This document shows, piece by piece, positions 8,018-15,318 of a DNA stretch of 22,810 nucleotides. Position numbers and translations under genes: made by a program. Under the pieces are notes generated by a model. That model made no database searches. It was not told the origin of the DNA and worked only from the letters and a program-made list of their open reading frames with translations. Each line of letters starts with the position of its first letter. The first letter of the stretch is position 1. This stretch comes from JANYBV01 sp043763155 (lineage in GTDB: Bacteria > Pseudomonadota > Alphaproteobacteria > Rickettsiales > SXRF01): the NCBI GenBank assembly GCA_043763155.1, contig JAYULW010000057.1, positions 1 through 22,810 on the forward strand. Reading direction: 5' to 3'.

Positions 8018-8047
8018 ATATTAATATTGAGGGGGAGAATGTAGCAA
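8018..8047 (-). promoter_or_regulatory. Possible promoter of the serC operon
   Basis: On the minus strand, TTGCTA (8047-8042) and TAATAT (8023-8018) are separated by 18 bases; each matches four of six consensus positions. The predicted start falls about 16 bases before the serC ATG. The -10 lies inside the perfect palindrome AATATTAATATT (8017-8028). Evidence is sequence match only. Confidence 0.38.
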
Positions 8048-8087
8048 TGTCGCGCTTCCTTAGTAAAGCGAAATAACTTCCTATGTA

Positions 8088-9410
8088 ATGAGATTTATTC
8101 TATCAGTTTTACGAGACAAATTGCGCCTTGCGCGCGCAGATTCGCCCCCATTGGAGTTTAGCCCCATAATGTCCGGTAAAGACCCTATTTTTCTCGGTAT
8201 ATCGGTTTTTGGGGTGCTGATGGCATTTTTCATGATGGGAAGCATATCAACCTATTTTAAGCACTTCCCTTATGGGTGGCTGATGCATGCGGTATCGGCG
8301 AAAAACGCCATGGATGAGCAATCAGAGCTGCTAAGCAACGCGATACAGCCTGTCAAAGATCCAAATGAATTGCTGGCAGAAGTGACGGTGCATTCGCCGG
8401 ACGCGTATGCGGGCCAGACAGCGTTTTCCGACGAGCATTTCAGCGGCGTGATCCTTGTGGATATGCAGGGCAGCAAGGTGTTTTCGTGGTCGGTGCCGCA
8501 TGAGCCGGGGCTGTATGTGCGCGATTTTCACCTGTATCCCAATGGTGATGCGCTGCTGAGCATGGAAAATTACACGGTTACGCCTTACGGCGTGGGGCTT
8601 GTGAAGCTGGACAAGGATTCAAAGGTTTTATGGACATATAAGGCGCATGTGAACCACTTGGTGTCGGTGACATCTGACGGGCGGATTGTGGGGATTGCGC
8701 ATGAGCTGGTGAAAAACAAAAAACTCTCCGGCCTGCTGCAGCGGACCAACCTGCTGGAAGATTTTTTGTTCGTGCTGGATAAGGACGGGCATGAATTGCT
8801 GAATATTTCGCTGACGGATGCGCTGGTGCATTCGGAATATGTGGACATGGTACGCCATGCGGACTTGGGCGTGGTGGCCAAAAAGCACCGCTGGGACCTG
8901 ACGCACACCAACTCGGCGGTGATGCTGGAACCAAGCATGGCCAATGCGTTTCCCATGTTTTCGCCGGGGCAGGTGCTGGTTTCGCTGCGCAACATCAACA
9001 TGATCGGGGTGGTGGATTTGCAAGAGAAAACATTTGTGTGGGCTGAGCAAGGCGACTGGCGGGGACAGCATGACGCGCAGTTCATGGCGGACGGGCGGAT
9101 TGTGCTGTTTGACAATAACGGGCTGGACGTTGGCGTTTCGCGCATTGTGGCTGTGAACCCGGCTAATGGCGACATGAGCACGCTTTATGCCTCAACGCCG
9201 GAACACCCGCTTAGCAGCCAGGCATTCGGCTCGCAGCAGATATTGCCTAACAACGACATACTGATTACGGAAAGCCATGGCCAGCGTGTGCTGGAGGTGA
9301 CGCCAAATCAGGAAACCGTGTGGGAACTGCGCGTGAAAATGGCGGAAATGATGCAAGGCGTTTACACCGCGAAACGCTATGCGCCGGATTATTTCACGTT
9401 TCAGCCTTAA
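8088..9410 (+). CDS. Membrane-anchored arylsulfotransferase (ASST)-like protein
   Basis: This 440-residue protein resembles the arylsulfotransferase family (beta-propeller enzymes moving sulfate between phenols). A positively charged N-terminus is followed by one membrane helix at about residues 34-52, so the body probably lies in the periplasm. The rest shows propeller-like repeats such as RDFHLYPNGDALLSM, VTSDGRIVGIA, FMADGRIVLFDNNG and ILPNNDILITES. The motifs DLTHTNS and GQHDAQF match positions where ASST enzymes keep catalytic histidines. The start is uncertain: ATG 8088 has no ribosome site, and ATG 8169 (residue 28, just before the helix) has GGAG twelve bases upstream. Its 3' end overlaps the opposing hydrolase gene by 17 bases. 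Enzymatic sulfotransfer is inferred; the substrate is unknown. Confidence 0.82.
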   Translation: MRFILSVLRDKLRLARADSPPLEFSPIMSGKDPIFLGISVFGVLMAFFMMGSISTYFKHFPYGWLMHAVSAKNAMDEQSELLSNAIQPVKDPNELLAEVTVHSPDAYAGQTAFSDEHFSGVILVDMQGSKVFSWSVPHEPGLYVRDFHLYPNGDALLSMENYTVTPYGVGLVKLDKDSKVLWTYKAHVNHLVSVTSDGRIVGIAHELVKNKKLSGLLQRTNLLEDFLFVLDKDGHELLNISLTDALVHSEYVDMVRHADLGVVAKKHRWDLTHTNSAVMLEPSMANAFPMFSPGQVLVSLRNINMIGVVDLQEKTFVWAEQGDWRGQHDAQFMADGRIVLFDNNGLDVGVSRIVAVNPANGDMSTLYASTPEHPLSSQAFGSQQILPNNDILITESHGQRVLEVTPNQETVWELRVKMAEMMQGVYTAKRYAPDYFTFQP

Positions 9411-10191
9411 GCAGCTGGTCCAGGTTTTCAGTGATCGTTTGAATCTGGGCTGGCTCGGAGAGGCGGTGGTTGCCGTCCTTGATCAGGGTCAGGCGCACAT
9501 CGGCTGATTGCAGCTTTTCGGCAAGGGTTACGGCGGTGTGCCATGGCACGTCTTCATCTTTGAGGCCGTGGACAAGGCGCACGGGCATGGTGAGCGGTAT
9601 TTGGGCTTCCAGCAGCAGGTGGGTTCTGGCTTCTTCCACTAAATTGCGGGTGATGGGGTATGGGGGCTGGCCGTAGCAGGAAGGGATGTCGAAGCTGCCG
9701 GTGTTCACCAGCTGGGCCTGCTGGCCGGGGTCCATGGCCTTCCAGATCAGGTTTTCCACGAAGTCCGGGGCGCTGGAAATGCCCAGTAGCCCCCTCACCT
9801 TTTCGGGCCGCGCAAGGGCTGCCAGCAGCATGATCCAGCCGCCCATGCTGGAGCCAATGATGATGTTTTCGCCCGTTGCGATGTGGTCGAGCATGGCCAG
9901 GGCGTCGGCTTTCCAGTCGCCGATGGTGCAATCTTCGAACTTGCGGGCCGACTGGCCGTGGCCGCTGTAATCGAAGCGCAGGAAGCGTTTGCCGAGGCTT
10001 TTGCAGTAGGTTTCCATGGCCATGGCCTTGGCGCCGGTCATGTCGGAATGGAACCCGCCCATGAATACAACGCCCGGCAAGCTGCCGGGAGTTAACGTAT
10101 AGGCGAGCTGCCGCCCATCGGGCAGGATGAGAAAATCTATGCCGTTGCGGCTTTCTTTCTTGACGGTTTGCATGTTCATCTTTACAGCCAT
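9394..10191 (-). CDS. Alpha/beta hydrolase, ABHD10-like
   Basis: This 265-residue cytoplasmic serine hydrolase has the alpha/beta fold. The oxyanion strand is VVFMGGFHSDMTG, the nucleophile is Ser115 in GSSMGG, the acid is probably Asp212 in HGLKDEDVP and the base His242 in GNHRLS. The pattern FHSDMTG with RFDYSGHGQS closely recalls mitochondrial ABHD10 (acyl-protein thioesterase / acyl-glucuronide esterase) and its alphaproteobacterial relatives. An ester- or thioester-cleaving role is therefore likely, but the substrate is unknown. Candidate starts are the ATGs at 10191, 10179 and 10173; none has a strong ribosome site. It converges with the ASST-like gene (17-base overlap) and diverges from the GT4 gene. 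Confidence 0.88.
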   Translation of the reverse strand: MAVKMNMQTVKKESRNGIDFLILPDGRQLAYTLTPGSLPGVVFMGGFHSDMTGAKAMAMETYCKSLGKRFLRFDYSGHGQSARKFEDCTIGDWKADALAMLDHIATGENIIIGSSMGGWIMLLAALARPEKVRGLLGISSAPDFVENLIWKAMDPGQQAQLVNTGSFDIPSCYGQPPYPITRNLVEEARTHLLLEAQIPLTMPVRLVHGLKDEDVPWHTAVTLAEKLQSADVRLTLIKDGNHRLSEPAQIQTITENLDQLLKAET

Positions 10192-10207
10192 AACAATATG
10201 TTTTGTG

Positions 10208-10213
10208 TATAAT
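10208..10213 (+). promoter_or_regulatory. Consensus -10 box immediately before the GT4 gene
   Basis: A perfect TATAAT lies nine bases before the ATG at 10223, with no recognisable -35 at 16-18 bases upstream. If used, the transcript would begin within a few bases of the start codon, giving a leaderless or nearly leaderless mRNA. No Shine-Dalgarno sequence is present in the gap. Confidence 0.4.
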
Positions 10214-10222
10214 ACTCAACCG

Positions 10223-11467
10223 ATGCAAATGCAAACGCCCGTGACACAAGAAACGGTTAGCCCTGCCCTGCTGAAACAGCCTGTCATTTTACAGGTGTTG
10301 CCGGAGCTGCGCAGCGGCGGCGTGGAGCGCGGCACCATCGAGATGGCGCGGGCTATCAAGAAAGCGGGCGGCAGGCCCATCGTCGCCTCCCAAGGCGGGG
10401 CCATGGTGTCACAGCTTTCGCATTCGGGCATTTTGCACCTGCATTTGCCGCTGGCGTCGAAAAATCCGCTGACGATACGCAAAAACGCCAAGAAGCTCGC
10501 CAAGATCATCAAAGAACATAACGTGAACATTGTGCATGCGCGCTCGCGCGCGCCCGCATGGAGCGCTTGGCTGGCGTGCAAGCGCACCAAGTGCCATTTC
10601 GTGACCACGTTCCATGGCACGTATGGGCTGAAAGGCTCCATGAAGCGCTGGTACAACAGTATTATGACGCGCGGAGCGCGGGTGATTGCCATTTCGCATT
10701 TCATCGCCAACCATATCCAGACCAATTACCGCATTGACCCCACGAATTTGCGCATTATCCATCGTGGCGTGGATTTGAAGCTGTTCAACCCATTTGCGCA
10801 TTCGCCGCAGCGGATGATTGAAATCACCAAGGAATGGCGCCTGCCCGAAGAGCTGCCGCTGATCCTTTTCCCCGGCCGCATTACGCGCTGGAAGGGGCAG
10901 GATGTGTTTTTGAAGGCCCTCGCGCTGCTGCCGCACCGCAATTTCTTCGCCATTATCCTGGGCGACGACAAAGGCCACGGCGCGTACCGCCAGGAGCTGG
11001 AAGCGCTGATTACGCAGCTGGGGCTTGAGGGCCACGTCCGCATGGCGCGGCACACGAATTATGTGAGCGAGGCGTATATGCTTTCGCGGGTTGTAGTTGC
11101 CACTTCGCTGGAACCCGAAGCCTTCGGGCGCGTGGTGCTGGAGGCGCAGGCCATGGGCAAGCCCGTAATTGCCACCAACCATGGCGGGCCGCAGGAAACG
11201 GTGATTGCCGACGTTACCGGCTGGCTGATCGAGCCGGGCAAGGAAGATGTGCTTTCGATGTATATCGAGCATGCGCTGAAGCTCGATGATGAGACGATGC
11301 ACTGGATGGCGGAACAGGGCGTGATCAATGCGCGGCAGTTTTCGGTGGAAATGATGTGCCAGAACACGCTGAACGTGTATTCGGAACTACTGGACGCTAG
11401 TTACTGCGCCCTAATCCTTCCGACATCTGCAACATCCGCTCAAGGGGTTTCCGAGCACGCTGCATAA
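10223..11467 (+). CDS. Glycosyltransferase family 4 (GT-B fold)
   Basis: With the start chosen here it is 414 residues. The N-terminal Rossmann domain begins VILQVLPELRSGGVERG, typical of lipopolysaccharide or exopolysaccharide GT4 enzymes. HGTYG lies in the acceptor region, and the nucleotide-sugar domain holds GRITRWKGQ (Arg219, Lys224) and the E-x7-E pair Glu299/Glu307 in EPEAFGRVVLE, followed by NHGGPQE. It should transfer a sugar onto a surface glycan at the inner face of the membrane. The ATG at 10127 would add 32 residues including a hydrophobic stretch, but that stretch lies opposite the hydrolase gene; a consensus -10 precedes 10223, so I prefer 10223. The last 71 bases overlap nadA on the other strand. 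Confidence 0.9.
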   Translation: MQMQTPVTQETVSPALLKQPVILQVLPELRSGGVERGTIEMARAIKKAGGRPIVASQGGAMVSQLSHSGILHLHLPLASKNPLTIRKNAKKLAKIIKEHNVNIVHARSRAPAWSAWLACKRTKCHFVTTFHGTYGLKGSMKRWYNSIMTRGARVIAISHFIANHIQTNYRIDPTNLRIIHRGVDLKLFNPFAHSPQRMIEITKEWRLPEELPLILFPGRITRWKGQDVFLKALALLPHRNFFAIILGDDKGHGAYRQELEALITQLGLEGHVRMARHTNYVSEAYMLSRVVVATSLEPEAFGRVVLEAQAMGKPVIATNHGGPQETVIADVTGWLIEPGKEDVLSMYIEHALKLDDETMHWMAEQGVINARQFSVEMMCQNTLNVYSELLDASYCALILPTSATSAQGVSEHAA

Positions 11468-12401
11468 GGCCTGCGTCCAGCTCGATGCTGGGCGAGCGGG
11501 TGACCATGCAGTTGTAGATTTTTTCAAGCGTATTGAGTTTCATGTAGGGGCAGTTGTTGCAGGAAATGCATGCGCCGCCGCTGATGCCGGGCACTTCGTA
11601 GAAGGTGCTGCCGGGGGAACGTTTTTTCATTTGATGCAGAATGCCGGGTTCGGTCAGCACGATGTAGCTGCCGCCGGGAGTGTCGGCGGCGTAGCGGATG
11701 AGCGAGCTGGTGGAGCCGATGTGCTGGGCGTGGCGCAGCAAATGTTCGGGGCATTCGGGGTGGGCGATGACGGTGGCTTCGGGGTGGCGCACTTTGAGCT
11801 TTACCAGCTCTTCTTCGGAGAAGCGCTCATGCACCATGCAGCTGCCGTTCCATAGTAGCATGTTGCGGCCGGTTTTTTTGTTCAGGTAGTCGCCTAAATA
11901 TTTGTCGGGGGCGAAGATGATTTTCTGGTCCAGCGGGAGCTGGTTGATGATGGCTTCGGCGTTTGACGATGTGACGATGATGTCGGACATGGCCTTCACG
12001 GCGGCGGAGCAGTTGATGTAGGTCACCACGATATGGTCGGGGTGGGCAGCGCGGAAGGCGCCGAACTCGTCGGGCGGGCAGGAATCTTCGAGCGAGCAGC
12101 CTGCTTTCATGTCGGGGATCAGCACCAGCTTTTCGGGATTCAGGATGCGCGCGCCTTCGGCCATGAAGCGCACGCCGCAAAACACGATGACATCAGCAGA
12201 GGTATTTGCCGCGCGGCGGGCAAGGTCGAGCGAGTCGCCCACGAAGTCGGCGAGTTCCTGAATGTCGTCATTCTGGTAATAATGGGCGAGGATGACGGCG
12301 TTCATGTCCTTGCGCAGGCGTTCGATCTCCGCTTCGTAATCAATGCGGGCGCGAAGATGTGGCAGGCCAGTGGTACTATCTATTTGTTCCGTGGGTATCA
12401 T
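11397..12401 (-). CDS. nadA: Quinolinate synthase (4Fe-4S)
   Basis: NadA condenses iminoaspartate with dihydroxyacetone phosphate to quinolinate in de novo NAD synthesis. The 334-residue sequence has AHYYQNDDIQELADFVGDS, the cluster ligands Cys102 (KAGCSLEDS), Cys188 (WNGSCMVHERF) and Cys284 (CNNCPYMKLN), and HPEC in the third repeat. The ligand spacings of 86 and 96 residues match those of E. coli NadA. It follows gpsA by 46 bases, but a fair promoter stands directly in front of it, so it may be expressed independently. nadB and nadC are not in the window. Its 3' end overlaps the GT4 gene by 71 bases, tail to tail. Confidence 0.96.
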   Translation of the reverse strand: MIPTEQIDSTTGLPHLRARIDYEAEIERLRKDMNAVILAHYYQNDDIQELADFVGDSLDLARRAANTSADVIVFCGVRFMAEGARILNPEKLVLIPDMKAGCSLEDSCPPDEFGAFRAAHPDHIVVTYINCSAAVKAMSDIIVTSSNAEAIINQLPLDQKIIFAPDKYLGDYLNKKTGRNMLLWNGSCMVHERFSEEELVKLKVRHPEATVIAHPECPEHLLRHAQHIGSTSSLIRYAADTPGGSYIVLTEPGILHQMKKRSPGSTFYEVPGISGGACISCNNCPYMKLNTLEKIYNCMVTRSPSIELDAGLMQRARKPLERMLQMSEGLGRSN

Positions 12402-12409
12402 AGGGATAC
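12395..12409. repeat. Short palindrome over the nadA start codon
   Basis: GTATC (12395-12399) and GATAC (12405-12409) form an inverted repeat with a 5-base spacer that spans the nadA start codon and predicted transcription start. It could be an operator half-site pair or a small hairpin controlling initiation. This is seen directly; the function is inferred. Confidence 0.35.
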
Positions 12410-12410
12410 G

Positions 12411-12439
12411 ACTATACCATGGGTAAAAGCGTTGGTTAA
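12411..12439 (-). promoter_or_regulatory. Probable promoter of nadA
   Basis: On the minus strand TTAACC (12439-12434, four of six) and TATAGT (12416-12411, five of six) have the ideal 17-base spacing in the gpsA-nadA gap. The -10 ends nine bases before the ATG at 12401, so initiation should occur almost at the start codon. No ribosome binding site is present between them. Confidence 0.5.
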
Positions 12440-12447
12440 CAGCTTAA

Positions 12448-13461
12448 TTACAGGGATTCGTTGGAAAAGGGCCGCTCCAGCAAACCCTCAATCATTTGAT
12501 CTACATCCATATTTTCATACAAGATGTGGTATACGGCCTCGGTGATGGGCATGGAAACGCCTAGTTTTTTGGCCAGCTTATGCACCGATTCGGCGGCGAT
12601 GACGCCTTCGGTGGCGGTGCGGCCACGGCTTACGAGGATGTCTTCCTTGGTTTTGCCCTGCCCGATACTGATGCCGAACGACATGTTGCGCGACTTGATG
12701 GAACCGCAGGTGAGGATGAGGTCGCCCATGCCGGACAGGCCCATGAGGGTTTCGTGCTTGCCGCCTTTGGCGAGTGTGAGGCGGGCGATTTCGGTGAAGC
12801 CGCGGGTGACGATGGCGGCGCGCGCATTCTCGCCGAAGTTTTTACCGATGGCGATGCCGCACGCGATGGCGATGACGTTTTTCACCGCGCCGCCGATTTG
12901 CGCACCCACGATGTCGGTGGTCATGTAGGGGCGGAACAGGCGGCCGCCGATGGCATGCATCAGCATGTCCCAGATTTCGGTTTCGGCACAGGCAATGGTG
13001 GTGGCGGTGGGCATGCCGCGCGCAGCTTCTTCGGCGAAGTTGGGGCCGGAGATGATGGCGACGGGGTTATGCGGCAGGATGGATTTAGCGATTTCGCCCA
13101 TCAGCATCAGGCTTCCGCGCTCGATGCCTTTGCAGGCGAGCATGATGGGCACGTTGGGCGGCAGCAAATCCGACAGCGCGATACAGACCGAGCGCATGGT
13201 GTGCGAGGGCACTGCGAGGAGGATGAGGTCGTCGCGGCAGATATCCACCAGCTTGTCGGTGAGTTCGATACCGGGATCTATGAATACGCCGGGCAGGTAC
13301 GCTTCGTTGGTGCGGCGCTCCTGAATGGACTGGATAACGTTGGGGTTGCGGGTGGCAAGCGTCACTTCGCTGCCGGCGCGATTGGCGAGGATGCTGAGCG
13401 CCGTGCCCCATGCACCGCCGCCGATAACCCCTACTTTATAGCTATTGGTGGGCGTGTTCAT
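12448..13461 (-). CDS. gpsA: Glycerol-3-phosphate dehydrogenase [NAD(P)+]
   Basis: GpsA reduces dihydroxyacetone phosphate to sn-glycerol-3-phosphate, the backbone for membrane phospholipids. The 337-residue protein has the nucleotide motif GVIGGGAWGTAL (residues 11-22), AVPSH, LACKGIE with Lys111, ISGPNFAEE, the catalytic Lys194 in GGAVKNVIAIACG and the C-terminal GLSGMGDLILTC with the following SRN. These are all canonical. It lies 18 bases after virB9 on the same strand without an evident promoter of its own, so it is probably transcribed with the virB8-virB9 pair. No Shine-Dalgarno site is obvious just before its ATG. Confidence 0.97.
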   Translation of the reverse strand: MNTPTNSYKVGVIGGGAWGTALSILANRAGSEVTLATRNPNVIQSIQERRTNEAYLPGVFIDPGIELTDKLVDICRDDLILLAVPSHTMRSVCIALSDLLPPNVPIMLACKGIERGSLMLMGEIAKSILPHNPVAIISGPNFAEEAARGMPTATTIACAETEIWDMLMHAIGGRLFRPYMTTDIVGAQIGGAVKNVIAIACGIAIGKNFGENARAAIVTRGFTEIARLTLAKGGKHETLMGLSGMGDLILTCGSIKSRNMSFGISIGQGKTKEDILVSRGRTATEGVIAAESVHKLAKKLGVSMPITEAVYHILYENMDVDQMIEGLLERPFSNESL

Positions 13462-13479
13462 CTGCTGGAGGTACGTTAG

Positions 13480-14472
13480 TTACCGGCCGCCGTGGCTGTG
13501 GCCGGAGGCTGAGCGGGCTGCGCCTTTGCCACCGCTTCCGGTTTCGGCGGGCGCATTATTTGCGCCGGGAACGGTTGCGGGATTGTTCGAGACGGTGCCC
13601 GGTGCGGGGGGAACGATAGTGCCGTATTTGCCCGCGACGGCGTCGGGGTTTTCAGGCGGCAGGTCGCCCAGCGGGGTCCATGCTTCGTTGAACACGCAGG
13701 CGATCAGGTTGCCATTGCGCAGGGTGAATTTTTTGGCGATGCGCTCGACCACGATATAGTCGCCACGGGTGCGGAAGTTGATGAGCGATTCGGCGCCGGT
13801 ATCATCCGTCATGTAGAATGCGGGCAGGTCGGCGTTTTTATTGCGGAACTGGAAGTAGGTGAATTCGCCATCGTCGAAAATGCGGATGGGGGCGATGATG
13901 TCGGTGCCGGAGACGGTGTAGTTCAGGTTGAACTTGCCGAGGTCGGACAGCGGGTCGGGCACGGAGTCGAGGTAGCGGCTGAAGGACGCGCCGTCGTCGC
14001 TGCTGCCGCGCGCGCCACCAGCGCCGCTGCTTTCGTTGGGGTAGAGGAAACGCATGATAAACACCATTTCCTTGTCGTCAATGTCGTCGGTTTCACGCGC
14101 ATGCAGCTCCAGCAGGTAGGTGCGCTTGTTGGTGATGATGGTCATGTTGGTAGTGGCGTCCTGCTCGATGGGCTTTAAGAACAGGCGGAAACCGGACGGG
14201 TTCAGCATCCATGCGGTGGAGTCACCCATGGAGATGGTGAGGATGGTTTCGTCGGGCGCGAATTCGATGGAGGACTGGTAGTGGTAGTGGCCGGTGTATT
14301 TATATACCTGGTCGGGTTCGTAAATGACGGTGCGGACACGGTGGTCAATCTGGATGGGGCGGGGTTCGCGGGTGGCTTCGGCCTGGGTTACGCAGGCAAG
14401 CGACAGGAGCAAGGCCAGCGCGATGCGCTTAAAGCCAGTCATACTGCGGGATTGCGCGGGCGTTAGCCTCAT
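13480..14472 (-). CDS. virB9: VirB9/TrbG-type T4SS outer-membrane-complex protein
   Basis: VirB9 forms the periplasmic and outer-membrane core ring of type IV secretion systems. This 330-residue protein has a signal peptide (hydrophobic core about residues 15-29, cleavage near 31-33). An N-terminal VirB9 domain follows (about 36-142, with IEFAPDETILTISMGDSTAW and NMTIITNKRTYLLEL), and then the C-terminal domain (about 180-262, with IRIFDDGEFTYFQF and FRTRGDYIVVERI). Cys259 sits near where Agrobacterium VirB9 bonds to VirB7. A further 65-residue tail rich in Pro, Gly, Ala, Ser and Asn ends in SGHSHGGR. The ATG overlaps the virB8 stop (ATGA), which fixes this start over the later Met11. No virB7, virB10, virB11 or virD4 is adjacent. 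Confidence 0.9.
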   Translation of the reverse strand: MRLTPAQSRSMTGFKRIALALLLSLACVTQAEATREPRPIQIDHRVRTVIYEPDQVYKYTGHYHYQSSIEFAPDETILTISMGDSTAWMLNPSGFRLFLKPIEQDATTNMTIITNKRTYLLELHARETDDIDDKEMVFIMRFLYPNESSGAGGARGSSDDGASFSRYLDSVPDPLSDLGKFNLNYTVSGTDIIAPIRIFDDGEFTYFQFRNKNADLPAFYMTDDTGAESLINFRTRGDYIVVERIAKKFTLRNGNLIACVFNEAWTPLGDLPPENPDAVAGKYGTIVPPAPGTVSNNPATVPGANNAPAETGSGGKGAARSASGHSHGGR

Positions 14473-15215
14473 TTTACGTCCTGAAGTCGTTTGCTGTGGT
14501 ACTTGGTAACCAAGAAGGTGACAGGTTTAACTTTCTCACCTTTCTCGTCTAACTCAATGCCACTATATTTAAAAGCGATATTTGCTCTCCAGCGGGTTTT
14601 TTTTATGTCCGTCTTGCTTTCCACGAAGGCGTCGAAGATGACTTCCATGCTATCGGGCAGGCGCTTGGTGTTCAAAATGCTGATTCTGCGCTTTGAATGG
14701 CGCTGGTAGATGTTGATCGGGCCTTCGGGGTTGCTGGGGCTGATCTGGGCCTGCAATTCGTGGAACACTTCTTCGGAGCTTTGGCTTTTGACACCGTTGA
14801 CGTTGCGATCGAAGGTGGCAATGTCGTATTCCTCGCGGATTTCGACGTAATGCTTCACCATGAAGCGCAGCGCGGCTTCGCTGGGGTTGTCGTTTTTGGT
14901 CATTTGCAGCTTCTGGATGCGGGGAATATCTTCGATCACGTCGTTGGTGTTGAAGATAAGCGGCACCTGGCTTTGCAGGGGGTAGAGCGACTGGGCGGCG
15001 GACAGCGCGATGATCAGCACCAGCAACGCCAGAGCGGTGAGGAACACATACATGTAGCGTTCGGCCATGGGGTCGTGGATGGCAAGATCATACATCTTGC
15101 GTGCTTCACGAAAATATTCGCCCGTGCGAACCTTATCGGCGATGTCCTGATAATCTTCATCGCGCGGGTGAATTTTATGTGTGTTTTCAGTAGGTTTTGG
15201 GGGTAGGGTTGCCAT
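14469..15215 (-). CDS. virB8: VirB8-type T4SS inner-membrane protein
   Basis: VirB8 is the bitopic inner-membrane assembly factor of type IV secretion systems. This 248-residue protein has a charged cytoplasmic N-terminus, one membrane helix at about residues 54-75 and a periplasmic NTF2-like domain. In that domain EAALRFMVKHYVEIREEYD, FHELQAQISPSNP and the beta-strand region ending RWRANIAFKYSG match the family layout. Translation is coupled to virB9 by a four-base ATGA overlap. It heads the minus-strand cluster virB8-virB9-gpsA-nadA and diverges from the ccm operon. No ribosome binding site is evident. Length is typical of VirB8. Confidence 0.9.
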   Translation of the reverse strand: MATLPPKPTENTHKIHPRDEDYQDIADKVRTGEYFREARKMYDLAIHDPMAERYMYVFLTALALLVLIIALSAAQSLYPLQSQVPLIFNTNDVIEDIPRIQKLQMTKNDNPSEAALRFMVKHYVEIREEYDIATFDRNVNGVKSQSSEEVFHELQAQISPSNPEGPINIYQRHSKRRISILNTKRLPDSMEVIFDAFVESKTDIKKTRWRANIAFKYSGIELDEKGEKVKPVTFLVTKYHSKRLQDVK

Positions 15216-15268
15216 TCATGCAGCAAAAAACGGTGTGAAATCTTGCTCAATTTACATTAAAATACTGA

Positions 15269-15277
15269 AATATACCA
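15269..15277 (-). promoter_or_regulatory. Possible extended -10 promoter for virB8
   Basis: On the minus strand TGGTATATT (15277-15269) fits the extended -10 form TGnTATAAT with one mismatch. No good -35 is present. The predicted start would give a leader of roughly 45 bases before the virB8 ATG. Confidence 0.35.
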
Positions 15278-15289
15278 GCTTTTTGTTGC

Positions 15290-15318
15290 TTGACCGAAGG
15301 GGCTTCAAGCAGTTAAAT
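15290..15318 (+). promoter_or_regulatory. Probable promoter of the ccm operon
   Basis: TTGACC (15290-15295, five of six) and TTAAAT (15313-15318, four of six) are exactly 17 bases apart, with the predicted start about 20 bases before the ccmD ATG. It sits in the 130-base divergent gap with virB8. The two predicted promoters point away from each other and lie within 50 bases. Confidence 0.5.

Noticed and set aside
7996..8087. Possible serC-type riboswitch-like RNA upstream of serC
   Set aside because: Such elements are known upstream of alphaproteobacterial serC, but the predicted promoter leaves only about 16 bases of leader, and I could not recognise the conserved stems. A covariance-model search would decide.
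13535..13542. Cys27 of VirB9 as a lipoprotein anchor replacing VirB7
   Set aside because: The preceding residues are Ser-Leu-Ala, which do not fit the lipobox. The hydrophobic core runs on to a standard signal peptidase I site. These coordinates are inside the tail; the cysteine codon itself is near 14392-14394.
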